Shown in pieces: positions 7,713 through 16,216 of a stretch of DNA of 19,521 nt. Within the stretch, counting starts at the first letter, position 1, and each line of letters begins with the position of its first letter. The stretch covers positions 1-19,521 of the forward strand of contig JBNKLQ010000100.1 in NCBI GenBank assembly GCA_050292445.1. Reading direction: 5' to 3'. This DNA comes from Leptofilum sp050292445 (lineage in GTDB: Bacteria; Chloroflexota; Anaerolineae; Promineifilales; Promineifilaceae). The notes below the pieces were generated by a model. The model was not told the origin of the DNA, did not search any database, and saw nothing but the letters and a program-made list of their open reading frames with translations. A program made the position numbers and the translations under genes.

Positions 7713-9931
7713 TGCGGTTCAAAAAGGTTGGCTGGTTGATTTTACTGTTTACGCTGCTGGTCGCTTGCCAAAGTGAACCGGGCGACCCTCGGCAAGTGGC
7801 TAATTGGGAGCCAGAAGCCCAGAACGCGTACACATTTGCCGACACGCCCACGCCCATCCCCACACCTACAAGTTTGCCGGTGCCAACGCTGGAACCCACG
7901 CCTACGGCCGTTACCGACATCGAGATACCAACCAGGGCGGCAACGGCCGTTCCCGAAGGAACCTTCACGCGAGATTTTGATGGCTTTGGTTTTGTCTACC
8001 CATCGCAATGGATTTTTGAAGGTGAATCGGGCAGTGTGATTGCTTTACGCGATCCCAGCCTGGATTTGGTTGTCACCGTAGATTACGATTATGCCGAAGC
8101 CGATTTTTCTTATGAACGCCTGCGCGACAATATTTTGGGGGAGTATGGTGAATCCCTGGGCCTGACGGATGTGCAAACTGTCAGCGAAGTTGAAATTGGG
8201 TTTGCCACCGACAGCACTGCCCAACGCGCCATTTTCAACGGCACCGACGGCAATGACCAGCCAATTGGCATTTACCTGGCTTATGCGCTGCTTGACGATC
8301 ACTTCTATACGCTGGCTGCCTTTGGCGTTCCCGATAATCTTAATGCCCGGCTGCATACGCTGGACACAATGGTGAATCAGGTTTCCTTGGGTGCCAGGAC
8401 GCTGTTTGGGCTTGACCATGAAGAGACGTTGGTGCTGTTTGGCGGCGAACCGGCCTTGGCTAGCCTGGATCCGGCCATTACCACCGGCTCGGCGGCTGGG
8501 TACGTGGGGCTGCTGTACAGTGGCCTGGTGCGGCTGACGCCAGATTTGCAAATTGTGCCTGAGCTGGCGGAGCGCTGGGATGTGAGTGAGGACGGCACAG
8601 TTTACACCTTTACCTTGCGTGAAGGCTTGATGTTTGCCGATGGACGGCCGTTAACCGCCGAAGACGTGCAGTACAGTTGGGAACGAGCCACCGACCCCGA
8701 AACTGGCTCCCGAACCGCAGCTACTTATCTGAACGATATTGAAGGTGTCACAGACAAACTGGCAGGTCGAACCAACGACATTTCTGGCCTGGAAGTTGTT
8801 GATGAGCGCACGCTGGTGGTTACGTTAGATGGCCCGAAACCTTACTTTTTGGCCAAGCTTACGTATCCGACCTCCTACATAGTGGATCAGGAAACGGTGG
8901 ATAACCATGATCTGGAAACATGGGCCTATTCGCCGAATGCCAGTGGCCCGTACACCATGAAGGAACACCGCGAATTTGAGGCCGTGATTTTTGAGCGAAA
9001 TGAAGCGTATCATGCACCACCAGCTGTGAAAAATGTCGTTTACTTGCTGTCAAACGTGGGCGATCCGTTAACCGTGTTCAAGTCTGGCGGTGTGGACGTA
9101 CTCTTTTTAGGTAACACAGACGCGGAACAGATTAGACGGCCGTCTGACCCCCTGAATGCCCAATTACAATCCGGTACCTCACTTTGTACCACGCTGGTGC
9201 AGCTGAACAACACGCTGCCTCCCTTTGATGATGTGCAGGTGCGGCGCGCCTTTGCCCTGGCGGTGGACAAAGATGCCCTCAACACGCTGCTGGCCAACGA
9301 CCTGAACGTGCGCGCTGACACCATCCTGCCGCCAGCGATGCCCGGTTTTTCATTGGAACTGGCCCAGGAGCAAGCAGCGAACCAGAACAACGCGGCGCTG
9401 GCGCAAGAAGCGCTGACCGCTTCTAGCTACGCTGATGGCTTGCCGCCGATCATTATCACGGCTACGGGGCTGGGCAACAGTGAGCGGGATGATTTAAACG
9501 CGATGATCCAAAACTGGCGCGAGATTTTGGGGGCGGATGTGTCGGTGGAGTTTGTAAACTCGATTTCCAACTTGCGGCAAAACGGCGGGCACATGGTGTC
9601 TTATGGTTGGTGTGCCGATTATCCCGATCCGCAAAACTTTTTAGATGTTCTGTACCATAGTGAAAGCGATTTTAACGTGGCTGGTTTTAACGACCCGGTC
9701 ATAGATGATTTGCTGGAGCAAGCCAGGGTGGAGTTGGATGTGTCGGCGCGCCTTCTGCTGTACCAATTTATTGAAGGCCAACTGCTGCGAGATGGGGCGG
9801 CCATTCCGTTGCTGCACGGCGTAACCGATGTGCTGGTGAGTGATCGGCTGGAAGGATATGTCGTTTCACCCATTGGTGCGCCGATTGTGCCGCATGTGAC
9901 CATCAATTCAGAAACGGGGGATGGGGAGTAA
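7712..9931 (+). CDS. Lipoprotein: PsbP-like domain fused to family 5 solute-binding protein
   Basis: The protein has 739 residues. Residues 1-19 are a lipoprotein signal ending LLVAC, so Cys19 is the probable lipid site. A Thr/Pro-rich linker follows to about residue 83. Residues about 83-225, beginning FDGFGFVYPSQWIF, resemble PsbP/DcrB-like domains and the C-terminus of the next gene's product. Residues about 232-735 form an SBP_bac_5 domain of the oligopeptide/dipeptide-binding type: LDPAITTG, GLVRLTPDLQIVPELAERW, YTFTLREGLMFADG, LTAEDVQYSWER, and later RRAFALAVDKDAL. Such proteins bind peptides or other small solutes for ABC importers, but no permease or ATPase gene lies in this window. 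It may serve a transporter elsewhere or act as a sensor. It overlaps the genes on both sides by 1 nt (TGATG, TAATG). Confidence 0.88.
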   Translation: MRFKKVGWLILLFTLLVACQSEPGDPRQVANWEPEAQNAYTFADTPTPIPTPTSLPVPTLEPTPTAVTDIEIPTRAATAVPEGTFTRDFDGFGFVYPSQWIFEGESGSVIALRDPSLDLVVTVDYDYAEADFSYERLRDNILGEYGESLGLTDVQTVSEVEIGFATDSTAQRAIFNGTDGNDQPIGIYLAYALLDDHFYTLAAFGVPDNLNARLHTLDTMVNQVSLGARTLFGLDHEETLVLFGGEPALASLDPAITTGSAAGYVGLLYSGLVRLTPDLQIVPELAERWDVSEDGTVYTFTLREGLMFADGRPLTAEDVQYSWERATDPETGSRTAATYLNDIEGVTDKLAGRTNDISGLEVVDERTLVVTLDGPKPYFLAKLTYPTSYIVDQETVDNHDLETWAYSPNASGPYTMKEHREFEAVIFERNEAYHAPPAVKNVVYLLSNVGDPLTVFKSGGVDVLFLGNTDAEQIRRPSDPLNAQLQSGTSLCTTLVQLNNTLPPFDDVQVRRAFALAVDKDALNTLLANDLNVRADTILPPAMPGFSLELAQEQAANQNNAALAQEALTASSYADGLPPIIITATGLGNSERDDLNAMIQNWREILGADVSVEFVNSISNLRQNGGHMVSYGWCADYPDPQNFLDVLYHSESDFNVAGFNDPVIDDLLEQARVELDVSARLLLYQFIEGQLLRDGAAIPLLHGVTDVLVSDRLEGYVVSPIGAPIVPHVTINSETGDGE

Positions 9932-12918
9932 TGGAAACGTTGCCGGAAGCCGAGATGAACTTGAACCCATTTGTGAAGAAGCGTCGTCGCCGGTGGCCTG
10001 TAGTGGTCGTGGTGCTGTTGTTGGCGCTTGTAGGCGGCGGTGTTGCTGTGCGCCAGCTAGAGACGCGGCATTGGGAGGCTGGGCAGGTGGCAATTGGTGA
10101 GGGGGAATGGGATACGGCCGTATCCGAATTCACCAGCTTATTACAATTGTGGCCCCCTTTTATCCGCCAGCACACGGTGGAGGCCACGGCGCTGCGCGGT
10201 GTGGCTCATTACCAGACCGGCGCGCTCGATGCCGCCCTAACTGATTTTGAAGCCGCACTGCTGGCAGACCCCAATCAAGTGGACATTGTAGCGTATCAGG
10301 CAGATGCTTATTTCCAGCAGCAGGCGTACGAGACAGCTAAAACCGGCGCGGAGGCGGCGTTGGCGCAGGCTGACCTGTTGCCCGACCATTTGCAGGCGCA
10401 GCTAAATGCCAATCTGGCGCTGCTTCCTGCGGAGTTGTTGGCGGATGATGGTCGGGAAACGGCCGTTGCCGCCGCCCTCATCTTAGAAAATTACCTGCCA
10501 GAAGAAACGGTTGCCGAACTGCACACCCTCAATGCCGAATTTGCGCTGGCTGATTTGGAAGCAGAGGAAGCCTTGGCCACGATTGATCGCGCTCTAACGG
10601 TTGAAGCCGACTTGACGCCCGCGCAGCAGGCGCGCCTGCTGCCGGAGAAGGCGGCGCTGCTGGCTGAGGTGGGGCGCTGGCCCGGTGCCCTGGCCGTGAG
10701 CGACGAGGCGTTGGCGTTGACGGATGATCTAACAGAGAGTGACTTGGCAGCGCTGCACCAGCTGCGCGCCAGCATTTATTTTGAGCAGGGGGAATTGGAG
10801 ACGGCCGTCACCGAAGCCAAAATCGCTTTGGACCTTGATGAAACGCTGGCCTGGCCCCACGCCGTGTTGGCCTGGCAAGCATATCGCGCGTTTGACAACG
10901 AAACGGCGCTGGCCGAAGCGGATGCCGCCCTGGCCCAAGACGAAGCGACGGCGCTCGCTTACACCGTGAAAGGCGGTGTGTTGACCTGGCAAGGCAAAGT
11001 GCATGAGGCACTGGCCGAGCTGGAAATGGCCCTGACGCACGATCCCAAAGACATCGAGGCGATGGCGCTGCGTGTTTATAACTTGCGCGAGGTAAGTGCT
11101 TATGCTGAAGCGGATGCCTTGGCCGAAACGGCCGCTGCATCACAACCCGAAGCCCCGGCAGCGCTGTGGGCACAGGCAATGGCGGCAGCAGACAACTATG
11201 ACACGGCTCTAGTACTGGCGCTCATGAACCAGGCGATTGCTTTGGATAACGGCCGTCCCGAATTCTACTATTATCGGTCTATTTATTACCCCTATGCCAG
11301 CGACCGCGAGAAAGTTGCGGCCGATTTAGAAGCAAGCTTGGCGCTCAACCCCGATTTTGCTCCGGCCATTGCTTACCAGGCTACTTTTCGGGGGGAACGA
11401 TATGAGTTCACGGATATTGAGGCAATCAGCCAGCATGTATTAGCGCAGTGGCCAGACTGGTATCGAGCGCACATGCTGTCTGGTTACTATTACCAATATG
11501 TTGTGAGAGATAACGAGCAGGCATTGGCAGCCTATACCAGGGCTGTTGAGCTGCTGCCTGAAAACTCGCAAAGTTATCAGGTACGCGCCTATCTTTATTT
11601 AGACCTGGGGGAATATGAAAACGCCCAGGCTGATTTTGAAACCAGCCTGATGCTCGATGACGAATCCAGCGAGGCCCGTTCTGGTTTAGCTTCGGCTGCT
11701 GATGCCAATGATGACGTGGCCTTGGAAAGAGAGTATTTAGAGCAAGCGGTGGCCATCAGCAACAATGGCTTGGCCGAAAGATTGGATTTGGCCTGGCACT
11801 TGCTGCTAAATGATGAACTGGAAACTGCCTGGGAACTGGTTAATGAAGTTTTGGCCGAAGACCCATCCTCTGCCGGTGCCTATGCCATCCGGGCTGTTAT
11901 TCACCAATTTGAAGGGAATAATCGGCGCGCCCTGGCGGATGTGGACCGGGCACTGGATATAAATCCCCAGTTTGTTTTTGCCCATTTTGTTCGTGCCGAA
12001 ACATTACTGGCCGATGAGCAGTACGAAGAAGTGAGGGAAACGGCCGTACAAATCCTGGAGTACGAACCGGACGCGTACGACGCACATCGGCTGCTGTTTT
12101 ATGCCGCGTATGGTTTGGAAGATTTGGCGGAGGCCGAGAGGCAATATGATTTATGGCTGGCGGTCAAGCCAGATTTCGTTGACGAATTTTACACCCAGGG
12201 CGACATGGAAATGGCGCTGGGTCGGTTTGAGGCGGCGGCGACCACTTACTCGACTGGTTTAGACGAAGCGGAAACGCCTGACTTGGCAGAATGGTTGTTG
12301 TATAGTCGCGCCATTGCTTATTTGAACCTGGAACAAGAGGACGATTACAGGGCAGATTTTGAGCGATTTCTGGACACGGCTACCATCGTTGATCTGATTA
12401 GTGAGGCAGAATATTGGTTGGCCGTTGATAAAGGGCTGTTGGTGGCTGTTGATGGCTTGGCCACCTATACCGACGACAATTTGGGCTTCCAAATATCGTA
12501 CCCAGCAGAATGGGAACGGCCGTTACTAACCCCAGAAGACGATTTTAGTTTTCTGGTTTTTCAGGAATTTCAAGACGGCGGTTATATCGTTGTTAATCTA
12601 ATCCCCGTTACCGGCGTTTATGGTCTGACATTTAATGATATTGTGCCCATTGTTTCAGATAATTTCAGCCAAACAGAAGGGCTGACCATTACCCATACCG
12701 AATACAGTGAGATTGATGGCGTTCGAGCCTATATGCAAGAATATGAGCTTGTTCTGCAAGATGGCTTGGGTAATGATGAGATTGTGATGGGGCGTCAATA
12801 TGTTGTGTATAAGAACAGCATCGTCTGGTTTTTTACGGCCGAAACGTCAGCGCCCGATTTTGAGCCAAATCTGCCGCTGATTGAAGAAATCATGGCTTCC
12901 ATCCAGTTTTTACCATAA
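9931..12918 (+). CDS. Membrane-anchored multi-TPR protein with C-terminal PsbP-like domain
   Basis: The protein has 995 residues from ATG 9931; ATG 9955 (MNLNPFVKKRRRR) is an equally possible start. A basic stretch and a Val/Leu-rich helix at about residues 22-40 form an uncleaved anchor with the rest outside. Residues about 45-840 are a long array of tetratricopeptide repeats. Typical units end in the pattern A..DFEAALLADPNQVD, ALADVDRALDINPQFV or ALAAYTRAVELLPENS. TPR arrays bind proteins, so a scaffold role is likely. Residues about 843-995, starting YTDDNLGFQISYPAEWERP, form a PsbP-like domain matching the one in the preceding lipoprotein. The gene is very acidic and Ala/Glu-rich and carries six ACGGCCGT octamers, mostly read as TAV. 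It closes the three-gene operon and is followed by a stem-loop. No enzyme motif is seen. Confidence 0.88.
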   Translation: METLPEAEMNLNPFVKKRRRRWPVVVVVLLLALVGGGVAVRQLETRHWEAGQVAIGEGEWDTAVSEFTSLLQLWPPFIRQHTVEATALRGVAHYQTGALDAALTDFEAALLADPNQVDIVAYQADAYFQQQAYETAKTGAEAALAQADLLPDHLQAQLNANLALLPAELLADDGRETAVAAALILENYLPEETVAELHTLNAEFALADLEAEEALATIDRALTVEADLTPAQQARLLPEKAALLAEVGRWPGALAVSDEALALTDDLTESDLAALHQLRASIYFEQGELETAVTEAKIALDLDETLAWPHAVLAWQAYRAFDNETALAEADAALAQDEATALAYTVKGGVLTWQGKVHEALAELEMALTHDPKDIEAMALRVYNLREVSAYAEADALAETAAASQPEAPAALWAQAMAAADNYDTALVLALMNQAIALDNGRPEFYYYRSIYYPYASDREKVAADLEASLALNPDFAPAIAYQATFRGERYEFTDIEAISQHVLAQWPDWYRAHMLSGYYYQYVVRDNEQALAAYTRAVELLPENSQSYQVRAYLYLDLGEYENAQADFETSLMLDDESSEARSGLASAADANDDVALEREYLEQAVAISNNGLAERLDLAWHLLLNDELETAWELVNEVLAEDPSSAGAYAIRAVIHQFEGNNRRALADVDRALDINPQFVFAHFVRAETLLADEQYEEVRETAVQILEYEPDAYDAHRLLFYAAYGLEDLAEAERQYDLWLAVKPDFVDEFYTQGDMEMALGRFEAAATTYSTGLDEAETPDLAEWLLYSRAIAYLNLEQEDDYRADFERFLDTATIVDLISEAEYWLAVDKGLLVAVDGLATYTDDNLGFQISYPAEWERPLLTPEDDFSFLVFQEFQDGGYIVVNLIPVTGVYGLTFNDIVPIVSDNFSQTEGLTITHTEYSEIDGVRAYMQEYELVLQDGLGNDEIVMGRQYVVYKNSIVWFFTAETSAPDFEPNLPLIEEIMASIQFLP

Positions 12919-12928
12919 GCGAATCATC

Positions 12929-12956
12929 CAGACCTCAAGCAAATTCTTGAGGTCTG
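12929..12956 (+). terminator. Stem-loop after the TPR gene, possible terminator
   Basis: CAGACCTCAAG (12929-12939) pairs perfectly with CTTGAGGTCTG (12946-12956) across a 6-nt loop, an 11-bp stem beginning 11 nt after the TPR stop codon. There is no T-run behind it, so it may act as a Rho-independent terminator only weakly, or as an mRNA 3'-end stabiliser. Confidence 0.6.
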
Positions 12957-13057
12957 CTGAACGTTGGGGGCTTTGCGTTTGGGCGTTATTCTTCTTGACG
13001 GCCGTTTCCTGCCGACGTACACTCCAGATAAGTCAAGCATTCACCAAAAAAACTTAG

Positions 13058-13063
13058 AAGGAG
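13058..13063 (+). promoter_or_regulatory. Ribosome binding site deciding the sulP start
   Basis: AAGGAG lies 8 nt before the ATG at 13072. It favours this start over an in-frame TTG at 12964, whose 36-residue extension would have no homologue-like sequence and would run back to within 8 nt of the stem-loop. Confidence 0.75.
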
Positions 13064-13071
13064 CTGCGTTC

Positions 13072-15231
13072 ATGTTCGCCAAGCTGGGAGCCAGAATCAA
13101 TGTGCATCATTCCATTGCTCCGGCTATCCACTATCTACAAAGGCCTGTTCAACTTTTCCGCACCTATGATCGCGCCAATCTTCGCCCTGACCTCATTGCG
13201 GGTTTAACGGTTGCCGTCATTTTATTGCCCCAATCGATTGCCTTTACGTTGGTCGCCGAGCTGCCGCCGCAGATGGGACTGTATGCGGCTATTATCGGGG
13301 CTGTTATGGGTGCCTTGTGGGGGTCGTCTGACCAGATGCATACGGGGCCAGCCAATGCCATTTCTTTGCTCATTGCCAGCTCGTTAACGGCCGTTGTGGC
13401 TCCAGGAACGCCGCTGTACGCCATTGCGGCTGGCATGATGGCGGTGATGGTGGGCATTTTTCAACTAGGCATGGGCCTGGTACGGCTAGGCATGTTGGTG
13501 AACTTTGTTTCCCATTCGGTTATTGTGGGTTTTGCCAGTGGCGCGGGTGTTTTGATTGCTCTCAAGCAGCTGCAACCTTTGCTGGGGCTAGAATCAGCTG
13601 GTTCTGGCACCATTGCCACGCTTACCAACGTCATAGCAGAATTTGCCAACTTGCATGAGCCTACGGCCGCTTTAGGCGTGGGCACCATGCTGCTCATTGT
13701 CATTTTGCGCCGCATTAACTCTCGCTTGCCGATCCCGCTTTTGGTAATGATTTTGGCATCGTTGCTTGTCTATTTGCTGCGTCTGGATGAGCAAAATGTA
13801 GCGGTGATTGGCCAGCTACCCGCCACATTGCCTCCATTGGCTGATTTGCCGCTGTTCAACTTAGAGCTGATCAGCAAGCTGTCGGCTGGTGCGCTGGCGG
13901 TTGGGGCTATTGGATTGGTGGAAACGGCCGCAATCACGCGTTCGGTAGCGGCCCAAACTGGGCAACGGTTGGATAGCAACCAGGAATTTGTCGGCCAGGG
14001 CATGGCGAACATTTTTATGGGGCTTTTTTCTGGTTATGCTGGCGCAGGATCGTTTTCGCGAACGGCCGTAAACTTCAAAGCTGGTGCCCAAACCCCCATG
14101 GCCGCAATTTTCTCTGGCGTCTTCATGCTCATTGCCATGTTCACCCTGGCCCCATTGGCCGCCTATCTGCCCATCTCCGCCCTCTCTGGTGTCTTGATTA
14201 TCACCGCTTATGGCATGATCGACCGGGCCGAAATCTCGCGCATTTGGCGCAGCCATCCTGGGGATGCGGCTATCATGGTGATTACCTTGGTGGGTACCAT
14301 GTTTTTGGCGATTGAGTTCGCTGTCTTGCTGGGTATTATTTTTTCGCTGGCGCTTTTTATCTGGCGCACCAGCACACCCCGTATTCAGGCCGTGTTACCG
14401 GATGAGAACTTTAACCATTTTATTTATCGTCCTCACAAGGAGCCTTGTCCGCAGCTTTCCATCATTGAGGTATATGGTGATTTGTATTTTGGTGCGGTGA
14501 ACTACGTAGAAGAGTTCATTACCAATTATGCAGAAGCTCATCCTGATCAGCGTTACTTACTGCTTCGCCTTGATCATGTGAACACCTGTGATTTTAGCGG
14601 CATTCATATGTTAGAAAGTTTGGTGCGATCCTACCGTGAACAGGGAGGCGATGTGTTTATGGTGGGCACCAACTATCGTGTTGAGCAGATGATGCTGTCC
14701 TCACAATTTGATTCGTTTCTGGGGGCAGACCATATCCTGAATGAAGACGAAGCCATTGGTAAGATTTTCCACCAGGAGCTAGACCCCGCCGTCTGTATTT
14801 ATGAATGTCCTATTCGTGCTTTTCGGGAATGCCAGAATTTGCCTAAGCGCATAGATTTGGCAAACATTCCGCTGATGGGTGACATAGAAGCGGACCATAT
14901 TTTGACCGTGGGAGCCAGGGAGCTTTGGCAATGGCTGCATCCTGGGACAGCAACCAATGGTGACCAACCATACGTGGTGGATGTACGTGAACCGCGTGAA
15001 TATAACCAGGGACATATTGCCGAGGCCAGGCTGGTTCCGCTGCCAAAAATCCTGGCAGCGGAGGTGAAGCTGCCAGCCGACAAACAAATTGTGCTGGTTT
15101 GCCGCAGTGGTCGCCGCAGCCGACGCGCTGCGTCTGCTTTGCAGCATATCGGTTGTATGAATGTACAAATCTTGCAAGGTGGTATGTTGGCCTGGGGCTC
15201 AGCAGGACTCCTGGAAGCAGTGGAGTTTTAG
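13072..15231 (+). CDS. SulP-family anion permease with STAS and rhodanese domains
   Basis: The protein has 719 residues. Residues about 35-440 are a SulP/SLC26 membrane domain with 10-14 helices. They open with the family signature LRPDLIAGLTVAVILLPQSIAF and later show GPANAISLL and the conserved GSFSRTAVNFKAGAQTP region. SulP proteins carry sulfate or other anions, including bicarbonate. Residues about 449-563 are a STAS domain (FYGxxNY-type start, then DHVNTCDFSGIHMLES). A Cys-containing linker follows (Cys575, Cys579, Cys586 in CIYECPIRAFRECQ). Residues about 600-719 are a rhodanese domain with active-site loop CRSGRR and nucleophile Cys677. Rhodaneses move sulfane sulfur, so sulfate or another sulfur oxyanion is the more likely cargo; this is inference. 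glpX follows after 4 nt. Confidence 0.92.
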   Translation: MFAKLGARINVHHSIAPAIHYLQRPVQLFRTYDRANLRPDLIAGLTVAVILLPQSIAFTLVAELPPQMGLYAAIIGAVMGALWGSSDQMHTGPANAISLLIASSLTAVVAPGTPLYAIAAGMMAVMVGIFQLGMGLVRLGMLVNFVSHSVIVGFASGAGVLIALKQLQPLLGLESAGSGTIATLTNVIAEFANLHEPTAALGVGTMLLIVILRRINSRLPIPLLVMILASLLVYLLRLDEQNVAVIGQLPATLPPLADLPLFNLELISKLSAGALAVGAIGLVETAAITRSVAAQTGQRLDSNQEFVGQGMANIFMGLFSGYAGAGSFSRTAVNFKAGAQTPMAAIFSGVFMLIAMFTLAPLAAYLPISALSGVLIITAYGMIDRAEISRIWRSHPGDAAIMVITLVGTMFLAIEFAVLLGIIFSLALFIWRTSTPRIQAVLPDENFNHFIYRPHKEPCPQLSIIEVYGDLYFGAVNYVEEFITNYAEAHPDQRYLLLRLDHVNTCDFSGIHMLESLVRSYREQGGDVFMVGTNYRVEQMMLSSQFDSFLGADHILNEDEAIGKIFHQELDPAVCIYECPIRAFRECQNLPKRIDLANIPLMGDIEADHILTVGARELWQWLHPGTATNGDQPYVVDVREPREYNQGHIAEARLVPLPKILAAEVKLPADKQIVLVCRSGRRSRRAASALQHIGCMNVQILQGGMLAWGSAGLLEAVEF

Positions 15232-15235
15232 GAAC

Positions 15236-16216
15236 ATGACAAATAATTTTGATGAGCAGTTGTCGCGAAATATTGGGCTGGATTTAGTACGCGTGACAGA
15301 AACGACCGCTCTGGCGGCGGGGTCTTGGGTGGGGTCTGGTGATTTTGCTGGTGCCCATCGGGCGGCGACACGGGCCATGGCCGATGCTTTAAACACGCTA
15401 GAAATGGACGGCCGTATCGTCATTGGTGAAGAAAGCCGGTTGGGGGATGATTCGCCGTTGTGTAGTGGCCAACCTGTTGGCACGGGGAAGGGTCCAGAAG
15501 TTGATGTGTTGGTAGATCCCATTGACGGCACCAACCTGCTGATTCACGGCAAGCCGGGAGCCATTTCTGTGGTGGGCATTGCCCCCCGTGGCTCGGTTTG
15601 GTCACCTGTGCCCGCCCAATATATGGACAAAATTGTGGTCGATCGCAAAGCTGCCGCTGCCCTGGTGCCCCAATGTATGGATGCGCCTGCGGCCTGGACG
15701 CTGGCGCTCATCGCTCGCCACAAAAAAAAGTCCGTACGCGATTTGTCGGTAGTGGTGTTGGACAGGGTGCGCAATCAGGATTTGATTAATGAAATTCGGG
15801 AAAGCGGCGCTCGTGTGTTAATGCGTGATGAGGGGGATGCCGAGGGGGCGCTCATTGCCGCCACAACCGATACAGATGTGGATGTGCTCATGGGCATTGG
15901 CGGTGTGTCGCAGGGCGTGCTGGCAGCCTGTGCTGTAAAGGCTTCTGCGGGGGCGATGCTGGCCCGTTTACGGCCGCAAAACGCCGTCGAGCGGGAAAAT
16001 ATTCAACGGGCTGGCCTGGATGAAAACCGGATTATGACCTGCTCTGAATTGGTCAACAGCAATCAGATCTTTTTTGCTGCTACCAGTATCACAGACAGTG
16101 CGCTGCTGCGAGCGATGCAGTTTTGGGGCAGCTACGCATCGACCCATTCCTTGCTTATTCGTTCAGAAACGGGCACGCGGCGCATCATTCATGCGGAGCA
16201 TGGAACGCATCTGTAG
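15236..16216 (+). CDS. glpX: GlpX-like class II fructose-1,6-bisphosphatase homologue with altered active site
   Basis: The protein has 326 residues (E. coli GlpX 336). Family features: SRNIGLDLVRVTETTALAAG at the N-terminus, MDGRIVIGEE, VDPIDGTN at 93-100, DVLMGIGG, IFFAATSITD, and a C-terminal RSETGTRRIIHAEH. Such enzymes hydrolyse fructose 1,6-bisphosphate in gluconeogenesis or the Calvin cycle. Aligned by eye to recalled E. coli GlpX, Glu65 (E57) and Asp94 (D85) are kept, but Phe37 stands for K29, His41 for the metal ligand D33, and Gln226 for the metal ligand E213 (GVSQGV where APEGV is usual). It may be inactive, altered in substrate, or regulatory. It follows the SulP gene by 4 nt, so they are probably cotranscribed. 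The start ATG 15236 follows the SulP stop; an upstream start inside sulP would add non-family residues. The family is clear, the activity is not. Confidence 0.85.
   Translation: MTNNFDEQLSRNIGLDLVRVTETTALAAGSWVGSGDFAGAHRAATRAMADALNTLEMDGRIVIGEESRLGDDSPLCSGQPVGTGKGPEVDVLVDPIDGTNLLIHGKPGAISVVGIAPRGSVWSPVPAQYMDKIVVDRKAAAALVPQCMDAPAAWTLALIARHKKKSVRDLSVVVLDRVRNQDLINEIRESGARVLMRDEGDAEGALIAATTDTDVDVLMGIGGVSQGVLAACAVKASAGAMLARLRPQNAVERENIQRAGLDENRIMTCSELVNSNQIFFAATSITDSALLRAMQFWGSYASTHSLLIRSETGTRRIIHAEHGTHL

Noticed and set aside
7346..7960. Thr/Pro-rich coding stretches as a DNA tandem repeat or mobile element
   Set aside because: They are in-frame protein linkers of exported proteins with varied codons and no flanking direct repeats.
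10459..12047. Octamers in the TPR gene as part of the TPR repeat unit
   Set aside because: They are not in a fixed position of each repeat and occur equally in non-repeat genes, so they belong to the dispersed motif.
12964..13071. Longer N-terminus for the SulP protein from TTG 12964
   Set aside because: ATG 13072 has AAGGAG at 8 nt. The extension lacks family similarity and contains an intergenic-type octamer.
15161..15235. GlpX start upstream inside sulP
   Set aside because: The added 25 residues are rhodanese-coding DNA in another frame and not GlpX-like.
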